NCBI GenBank assembly: GCA_033558025.1
Contig: JAUCEF010000006.1
Coordinates: 3,224,001 to 3,288,000, forward strand
DNA: 64,000 bases
Source of the DNA: Phytophthora sp. 'mugwort'
Lineage: Eukaryota > Oomycota > Peronosporomycetes > Peronosporales > Peronosporaceae
Reading direction: 5' to 3'
Shown here: positions 56,927 through 64,000 of the stretch, in pieces
Layout: every line of letters begins with the position of its first letter
How positions within the stretch are numbered: the first letter of the stretch is position 1
The notes under the pieces: generated by a model
What the model was told of the DNA's origin: nothing
What the model saw: only the letters and a program-made list of their open reading frames with translations
Database searches by the model: none
Program-made: the position numbers and the translations under genes

Positions 56927-57479
56927 GCATGCCCCACTGGAAGTACCGCTTCAGGACGTGCAACGCCATGAGAAGACATAGTGCGCGGCGCATTTAAATT
57001 TCCGACTTCGCTCAGCATCTCAGTACGGCGAGATTGCTAGCTGGACTAGAGCATACAGTGTCTCGAACTCAATGTGGGATTAGTTGACCATGATGCAGAT
57101 TCCCTTCGATCCTTGTTCGATGAGGAAACGAGCGTAGATCGGGCTGTCAGAGTCGATTTTGTTTTCTAGCGGTGCCAGTACCCGTCATCAATCCCATTCG
57201 CCGTTTCTTGCACACACACCACACACACACCCGGCGCGACATGGAGTATTCCATCTGGGCCAGGGCCACGGCGGGCTGATCATCTGGGAATGCCTCTGGT
57301 TGGCATTAGCGAAGGCCTGGGTATGATGCTATGTTGGCTTGTGAAATGAGAAGTGAAGTGCGCTTTCGGAATTTTGCTGTAGACCGATGAAATGCCGTTT
57401 CCTTCGATAACTAAGAACTACTGATATATACACGGGGTTTCTGTAAATATTTTCTAGATGGCTGACAAACTACCTTAAT
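56927..57479. other. No recognisable gene
   Basis: Short frames only. A CA-rich microsatellite (ACACACACCACACACACACC) is at 57210-57229. Confidence 0.4.
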
Positions 57480-58021
57480 CATTATCCCCCATTGAGCCTA
57501 CCGGTGGGCTCAACTTCAAAATAGATTCTGAAGCGTCGACACCGAGTTACAGAATTAAATGTGGTGCAGCTCTTGATGGAACATTCAACGATGACATATT
57601 TAGGTTTTGGCTTCAACGGCGTAGTGGTTATGGCGAAATGACACGCTGGATGTCGCGTTAAAGGTAAAAGTAAGAAAGTGAGGCAAGATTTTGTATCCCA
57701 GCTTGAAAATGCTAACCAGCTCATGTTCAACAAGCACGATGCCGCTAGGACTGTGCGAAATAATGTGAACATCATGGACTTCGATAGCGACACTTCCAAC
57801 TCACCGCATCAGAGCTCTCATTGACCTACCGCGGTACGCATCTTCACTTGAGCAAAGTAGGAGGGTGCAGATCCTGTGCGGAGTCTGCAACACGAAGGTT
57901 TTTCTATTGCATAACATGTTCTGACCCCGAACGAGATCGATTCTTCTGCATATACTGGCCAAATACCAACCGGAACTGCTTGGGGTCCCATCTTACACGA
58001 TTGATGGCGGCGTCAACTTGA
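57480..58021 (+). pseudogene. Possible transposase C-terminus with Cys cluster
   Basis: Plus-strand text LDGTFNDDIFRFWLQRR near 57565-57615 and, at 57821-58021, CRSCAESATRRFFYCITCSD, a Cys-x2-Cys ... Cys-x2-Cys pattern followed by a late Cys-x3-His. This is like the terminal zinc clusters of piggyBac-like or related transposases. Weak. Confidence 0.35.
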
Positions 58022-59520
58022 CTTTTTCTTGTAACCCATACACAAGAAAAGAATGTTAATGCATACAAACGCTAAGTTTATATATATAAAGTCTACCCGT
58101 AGGATTTGGCCCTTGCTACCGGTAGACTTTCCGCCTGGGGGATAAAGATAAAAGACAGCTAAACTGCGTTAGTTATCTAGTGTACAGTAGATACAGAAAG
58201 TCTACGTTCAAGACGAAATTCCTTTAAAATATTCGCTCCCCACTAAACCAGGTATTAATCAACAATATACAAGCGAACAGTTTTAGTATGTAGATAAAGG
58301 CTAGCGATTCCTCAAAAATCTAGGACTCCTAGCCAGCTATCCGTCAATTTACAAGGCCGTGCACATCGCGCCCGGGGGAGTTCTGAAATTGACAAGTGAA
58401 TCGATGACTCTCCGTTGTTGCTTTTGCTTCTTCGATGGAATGAGGGCATTGTTTCTGTCGTGCTGGCGATAGCACTGACTTGAATGAATGGAGTGCCTCC
58501 GTGTTTGTCGCTATCGTTGCTGCTATTTGCTATGTTTGCATGTAGAGGGGGCACGATACGCGGTTTGTTCTCACGCTTTCATTGTAAATGTTACAGTATA
58601 GGTGAGGGCACTGATTATCTGTTACGCTGTCGACGTTTGTCGCATTCATGTCCAAGAGATGCAAGTCAGCGCGTTTCGTTAAGGGCTGCCCTGCTCGGAA
58701 CAAAGCAGATTCTTTTCCCGATGGGAGCGGTTCACGTTCAGAAATTTGGGTTCGAGCACCTTTGAACACCTTTTGAGCACCTTCGAGCACCTTCTATCAT
58801 TTTGAAGTTGTGCAAAGGTGCTCTTGGGACGGGTATCACTACATGTTTGACACCAAAGTAAAAGCTAATCGAGCGCCCAGCTAAACCCCTAGCGACCCTA
58901 AGCAAGGTGACAGAACCTTAATCCGAGCGAGATCTAGCCATGCTTGGTCCTGGGTTTAAGTCCGCGTGCTCCGCACACGGATATTACCCCACAGACATTG
59001 TTTCAACTTGCCGAGCTCGCTTGGTTCACCCCTCCCATCGAATAGAGTTAGGGCAAATCTGCTTTAACGGCGGGAAGTTCGCGAAACGACCAATGAGTTT
59101 TGCGACCGCCATACAATTTTGCCACGTAAACTACATTTGCATGTTGCTGGGACGCGCACAAACAACATTTAGTGGGTTAATCACATTGCTAAGAACATCA
59201 CCGATTAGAGTGTCCAGCACCCCCTGTGCTTGATTAGAACAATCGCACCAAGTGCAAGCAATTTTTTCGCATGAGTTTTCTTCTTTTCTAGAGATCTATG
59301 ATATTATGGAGCGTATTCTTGAGCCATGTGTCGTTCTCGTACTTTAAAATTGTTTCTTGGTATGTGCTCTATCGAAATTTGAATCCTGGCAAAACTCTGA
59401 CTGGAATAAATGTCAAAGAACAATAAACAAGCTTTCAGTATTGACAATTTCATTTCTCGATATTAACGCTAAAACATACTCGAAGTAACGTATTTAACTG
59501 TTCGAGATCGGTGATGCATA
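58022..59520. other. No recognisable gene (1.5 kb)
   Basis: Contains AGTCTACCCGTAG / CTACCGGTAGACT (inverted, 58090-58130), a segment ACAGAAAGTCTACGTTCAAGACG (58192) similar to 49218, and a triplicated GAGCACCTT near 58752-58790. Open frames (58312-58790, both strands) have no known domain. Confidence 0.4.
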
Positions 59521-60054
59521 ATGATTTGTATCACAGTGTTTACGCACCATGGTAGCGAAAGCAGCGACATCGATGGCGCTGACAACGGCACGACAGACTT
59601 CGATGCGCCGCTATTAGACGCATACTTTGAGAACGGTGGTATTGAAGCAGCCGTGACGTTGGCAAACTCCATGATGACGGAGTCCCGTTTGCTCTGGAGC
59701 CATGTAGAGCCAGAGCACACTAGCCATCGGGCGCAACTACTAAAGGAAGCTTACATGCTGATCCTATGCGCGTTGAAGCACTACGAAACGTGGCAAACAC
59801 GCTCTCAAGTTTGGCCTAAGTGGCAAACACGCTCTCAAGTTTGGCCTAAGGCTCCAACGGGTTGTAAGATGATGTATCGCATGCTGGACGTCGTAGTACC
59901 GACTAACCCGTGCCTTCGTTCGACCTGCATCGATGCTTCTCAATGCGCTAGCGGAACAACTTCAGCTACTACCCCGGACACATTGTACGCAACGGACACC
60001 AAGTTTCAGCCTACTTACTGCCCAACGGGTCGTTGTAGTAAATCCAAGCTATAG
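59521..60054 (+). pseudogene. DDE_Tnp_4-type transposase, N-terminal fragment
   Basis: A 177-codon frame: LLKEAYMLILCALKHYETW, later APTGCKMMYRMLDVVVP, matching the N-terminal helix-turn-helix region of oomycete DDE_Tnp_4 transposases. A 30-base in-frame tandem duplication (59791-59850) doubles the peptide WQTRSQVWPK. The catalytic part is missing after 60054. Confidence 0.5.
59791..59850. repeat. 30-bp in-frame tandem duplication
   Basis: TGGCAAACACGCTCTCAAGT... occurs at 59791-59820 and 59821-59850 without a mismatch. Confidence 0.95.
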
Positions 60055-61354
60055 TTATCCAACGAGTACAAGCTACGCAGCTACAAAACGGAAGCTTTCG
60101 TGGATTTTGTTGGTCGAATGGTATTTTTTTTTATCAATCACACGTCGGGATCCGTGTCCAAAATCACGATCACGACCAGTCATAACGAAGGACGCACGAT
60201 GATGCTGAAGAAAACCTCACAGTGCAATGGCGAAGGATCCGGCTAATACCAGTACTATTGGAATCTCTAGCTGACAAGAGCTAACGAGCGCTGATCTGTC
60301 CGGGCGGTGCCCAACAGAAGCGATAGATGTATACCATCACCGGGAGCGGTCCAGGATAAGCGAAAGGTCATACGACGGAGTGGTCCAGGATCGACTATAG
60401 ATTTGGGATCTTTGATAGAAAAACAGAAAATTAAGAACACATTTGCACATTGAGGATGGCTCGGTAGAGAGCAAGTAACCTGGTAGAGGAACGCACTATG
60501 CATTTTCCTCTAAACCGCTCAAGTCTTGTGGTTATGAGCCCAAGTCCCTGCTTTCACTGTACAAGACCCGATCACGCCTTCGCCATGGACGCCTCCGCTC
60601 CAAACCGCATCAACAAGTTTGACGGAACAAACTGTGCTGTAACGGGATCGGTCAAAATACGATTAAGACCCAATCCGCTTCCCAACCGCGCCCAGACACC
60701 GACTAACAGAGGCCTCCCCCCCGATGAATCTTGATCAACTGAGCTTGCTCTCACCTTGTGTACCCGTCGGTGGGCTGGATCTGCCTTCTTGGGACTCCGA
60801 AGGATGCAGCGATGTAACGTGTGGAACGTCCTGGCGGGATACGGAGATGTGTGAAGCGCGGAAAGCTTCGCTCTGCTGCCGTAATTGGTTCCGATCTGGG
60901 GTAGTCGACCTTCAATCGGGAACCTGGACTTGATCCGAGGCGGAGGTAGCCGTATGGCGTTGTTTCCTTCTTTCCTTAAGCTGCTTGCCACTTCCTTTAG
61001 CGTGATCTTGCGAGTTAAGGGTCGAAACGATCTTCGGTCAAGCACTGAATGCCGATCGATGGAGGTGAGCGCTTGAGCAGTAGTTCACTAGCATAAGTGA
61101 GGGTCGGCCAATATACGGTCCGACCCTCTCACACGACGCTAGATCTGCTACCCTTGGTTTATATGTGGGCCAATGTGGTTCCCAGTCCGCGGTATCTGAA
61201 ATCCGCCTAAGTCGTCCAATTGTTGTTTATCATTTCTTGTCCTATCTTCCCATCCTGAACCCTATCTCGTACCACCTGACTACCCGGCTTCTTGTCCCTC
61301 TTCAACCACTCAACGCGCACGGCTTCAGACTTGCCCATCTCTGAGGATGATTGC
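60055..61354. other. Decayed region with a possible copia gag start
   Basis: Near 60585-60640 the plus strand reads MDASAPNRINKFDGTN, which resembles the first residues of Ty1/copia gag, but coding character is lost at once. The rest holds only short frames. Confidence 0.3.
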
Positions 61355-62012
61355 TGATCGGATCCCGATCTGCCAGATCAGAGTTATGTCGCAGCGTGTA
61401 TAACGATCGGCGAACATCGATCGGCCCGATCTTGGATGAGGGATTGTATGCCGATCTGCGAATTCCGGATCGGCCCGACCTGCCAGATCCCGGACGTCGG
61501 GTCGGGCCGATCTACCTGATCTCTGACGACGGGGTGTATGCCGATCTGCGATCGCTGGGTTGGTCCAATCCCGAATGACGGATCGGCCCGATACCTGAAT
61601 CCGTATGTCCGTGTGTCGATCTGATCGAGGGCCGATCTTGATTGGTCGTGCTCTGGCGGTCACACACAGGACTTGATCTCCGCCTCTTGCGCCGATCCTG
61701 AAACGTCTGATAGGGTTGATCTGAGATCATCACGATCAAGGGCCGATCAGGTCCAGCGCGCGTCAGATCAAGCCAGGTCGGCCCTGATCCACTCGTCGCC
61801 GGCCAGCCTTGATCTCATATCTTCATGCCTTACCTAGATCTGGGCTTGGGCATTTGGCAGATCTCCGATCGGTCGAATAACCATAACAGATCCGTCCTGT
61901 ATGGCTGTTCGGTCTTGATTTCCTTTCTCTTCGTCGGAGCATCCCATATGGCTTGTGATTAGGTCGAACACCGCCCCGCTTATACCTCGTATCTTGATCT
62001 AGCTCGATCGTC
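61355..62012. repeat. GATC-dense tract (about 33 GATC in 0.66 kb)
   Basis: Counting by eye gives about 33 GATC tetramers between 61355 and 62012, against two or three expected by chance. Many sit in GATCGG, CCGATC or palindromes like GATCGGCCCGATC. Loose repeats such as GTATGCCGATCTGCGA (61446 and 61536) suggest a decayed satellite-like array rather than coding sequence. Confidence 0.8.
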
Positions 62013-62049
62013 ACCTTCTCTCACGGAACCGACTGAGGCGACCGTGAAT

Positions 62050-62398
62050 TGGGTCACGAGCGAAGTTATGGCCCATTTGTACGGAGTCCATGCAGCGCTT
62101 GACGGGGTGCATGCCGAGATGGTCAGTGCCAGTGAAAAACGTCGCCATGTTGGAAGCTAGTGCCACGTCTGCCGTCAAGGTGTACCGCTGCCTAAGTTAG
62201 GATGGTGCCTTCGTGTCGGCGGCGACGGCAAGCGGTCACAAAGTCGCGCTGGTCTGGCGTGACCCTAAGCACATTGTGCGCGCTCTGATCGACTACACAT
62301 TTAATGTACAGGATATCGTCGCGCCGATCGAAATTGTCCATCCGCGGCTGCAGATTTATCGAGACTCTGCGCACGGCCCTGTTGAGGAGCTCGGATAA
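62050..62398 (+). pseudogene. Ty3/gypsy integrase C-terminal fragment (third gypsy lineage)
   Basis: Plus-strand text MAHLYGVHAALDGVHAEMVSASEKRR, then (other frame) DGAFVSAATASGHKVAL, IVRALIDYTFNVQDI and EIVHPRLQIYRDS. This matches the region after the integrase core (helical segment, then the SH3-like strand pattern) of gypsy elements. One frameshift and one stop. Different from families A and B. Confidence 0.55.
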
Positions 62399-62630
62399 CA
62401 GGCAATCTTTTGCGAGGGGTCGAGGGGCTCCGCGCCTTCGGCCTCAGCCCGGAATCCAATTGTTGGATATGCTGGTCGAATGGTGTGGCCTCGGTGACAC
62501 CGAGTCATCATGTGAGCCGGCAGGGGTCCCTCAGCAAGACGTTACGATTCTTATTGAGTCGCTCCTGGCAGACCAACCCAACATCGTCCGTTGGTAGTGT
62601 CTAGGTCAATGCCCTATTCCTCACAAAAAT

Positions 62631-63960
62631 CTAGATTTCTTGGTTAAAACAATCCCCCTTGTCTGAGAAGAGCGTTACGGTGCTGAGCTGCTTGGCTTGA
62701 ACATGTTCTGCAGCTTTCGAACAAGGACAAAAAAAATGGCTGTTACCACACTCCCGGCAACAGCCATTTTTTTCGTCCTTTTCCGCGAGTTCGTTGCGCA
62801 TGATGATCTCCACAGTACCCATTAGACACACCGCCTCGATGCTTCCGTTCGTCATCTCCATGTACAGGAACTGGTCGATCTCGTTTAGTTCGCTGAAGCA
62901 CTCTAGGACACCGCAGAAGTTTGCTTTGCTCCCGTTGTTGAGCTTCCACTCGACTACATTTTCTGACAACTATTTGTCTCGGTGGGCCTTCACCATGAGA
63001 CACGCGCCATGTCGTCCCGGTCAGCACACTGTTGTCTCCGTGCTGCTGCTACGGGTGCGGTTGATGTTGCTGCGACCGCCGCGTCCACGCCCTCTTCCGC
63101 GTTTACTTGAACTGCCGCTGCGCTCTCTTCCACCACGTCCACCACCTCCACACTGCCGCCACGATTGGTGGATGCACACACTCTTTCACCTAAAGTCCAT
63201 GCCACCGCAATTGCGACACGCTGATCATCCTTGCCCTTGACCCACCGATCGGTGTGCATTTCTCGCCGGCTGGCATACACGTTGGGTGACATTCAACTAG
63301 GTCCACTTGGCCGTAGTCAGAACTCGCTTGTATCACCAGACTCCGTTGAGCTTCGCCGTCGGCGTGGTCCGCGAGAATTCAGCGTGCTTGTGAAAACGTC
63401 TCGAGTATGCCGGGATCTTGCCACTTCGTGCCTTGGTAGGCGCGCATTATGTCAGGGCATACACCGTTTGCGTCTGTAAACAGCAGTCAATGTATGTGCC
63501 CATCGTTCCGTTCGCTCGCTTTAGCTCCGTGAATAGGTTCGACATACTTGTGCAGTGAGTCGCCCTTCTTCGTAAGCTCCTGTTGCATCTCTGTCAGAAT
63601 TGCAATGCGCCCGTTAGGTCCGACGAAGTTGAACTCGCTGCCGGTCTACTACCACGGGCGCGTCGAGTCCCTGATGATCACATCTCCACTGTGTCTCTCC
63701 AGGTGGGCCTTCTCGAGCGACCCCGCGACAATCGTGTGCGCTTTAATGTTATTGGCTCGGCGGCAATTCTTCTGCCTTGGCATTTCATAGTGCTCGAGTT
63801 TGTCCATGCCGGTGACCATGCCAACTAGTCCCATCGATCACAGGCTCGTCGAGATGCATAGGCCCCACATAGAAAATTGGTGCCGTTGAACGGCATTATT
63901 TTCATCAGCTTAGACGTGTCTTTCAGCATCAAGTGGTTCTGTCGCAACGTCCTTCCTATA
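62631..63960 (-). pseudogene. Ty1/copia-like gag-protease remnant
   Basis: From right to left: NAVQRHQF/MPFNGTNFL-like text near 63900, gag-like VTGMDKLEHYEMPRQK (63810), FVGPNGRIAILTEMQQELTKKGDSLHKY (63630-63540), a Ser/Ala/Gly-rich linker, and a protease-like LECFSELNEIDQFLYMEMTNGSIEAVCLMGTVEI (62910-62800) preceding CCRECGNSHFFCPCS (62755-62710). Several frameshifts. The order and spacing fit copia, but the family call rests on weak similarity. Confidence 0.42.
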
Positions 63961-64000
63961 ATTTTTCTGATTCTTCGTGCTCTGCGTAGTCTGGATCTTT

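Noticed and set aside
1..64000. CRISPR arrays, bacterial operons or rRNA genes
   Set aside because: No regularly spaced short repeats, Shine-Dalgarno-linked genes or rRNA motifs. Spliced genes and retrotransposons show a eukaryotic nuclear sequence.

Overview
The window looks like a transposon-rich stretch of an oomycete nuclear genome, most probably Phytophthora or a close relative. Reasons: host genes carry few, short GT-AG introns (57-106 nt); one host gene is the ciliary protein BBS4, which fits a zoospore-forming organism; and the transposon mix (Ty3/gypsy with a chromodomain, Crypton, PIF/Harbinger with a Myb-like partner, piggyBac-like, mariner) is one I associate with Phytophthora. 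I cannot name the species.

Layout. (1) 1-4981: a dead Ty3/gypsy element (family A), its left side cut by the window edge. (2) 7.1-16.2 kb: a compact host-gene island: a Golgin A7/Erf4-like gene divergent from BBS4, a broken histidine-phosphatase copy, a small unknown gene, endonuclease V, an ER-type DnaJ and a six-exon unknown gene. (3) 17.4-22.4 kb: a second, almost identical copy of family A, behind a transposase scrap. (4) 24-26.4 kb: Myb-like and SET-domain relics. (5) 26.5-37.5 kb: a second Ty3/gypsy element (family B, minus strand) with both LTRs, primer-binding site and polypurine tract; its 5' LTR is split by a 2.8 kb Crypton flanked by CCATAT repeats. (6) 39.7-49.1 kb: a second host-gene island: two divergent histidine phosphatases, a PH-like protein, a DHHC palmitoyltransferase, a mariner relic and a multi-exon unknown gene. 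(7) 49.2-64 kb: relics of piggyBac, Tc1/IS630, a two-gene PIF/Harbinger element, further DDE_Tnp_4 transposases, gypsy and copia, a tRNA-derived SINE and a 0.65 kb GATC-dense tract.

Genes that may work together: the Golgin A7/Erf4 homologue (7.1 kb) and the DHHC enzyme (43.8 kb) belong to the two families that form the Erf2-Erf4 type palmitoyltransferase; the PH protein next to the DHHC gene begins MGQC, a possible lipidation site. Pairing of these particular proteins is inference.

Most unusual observation: both unrelated gypsy families carry a degraded antisense reading frame between the end of pol and the 3' LTR, tail-to-tail with pol. All splice models below were worked out by eye.
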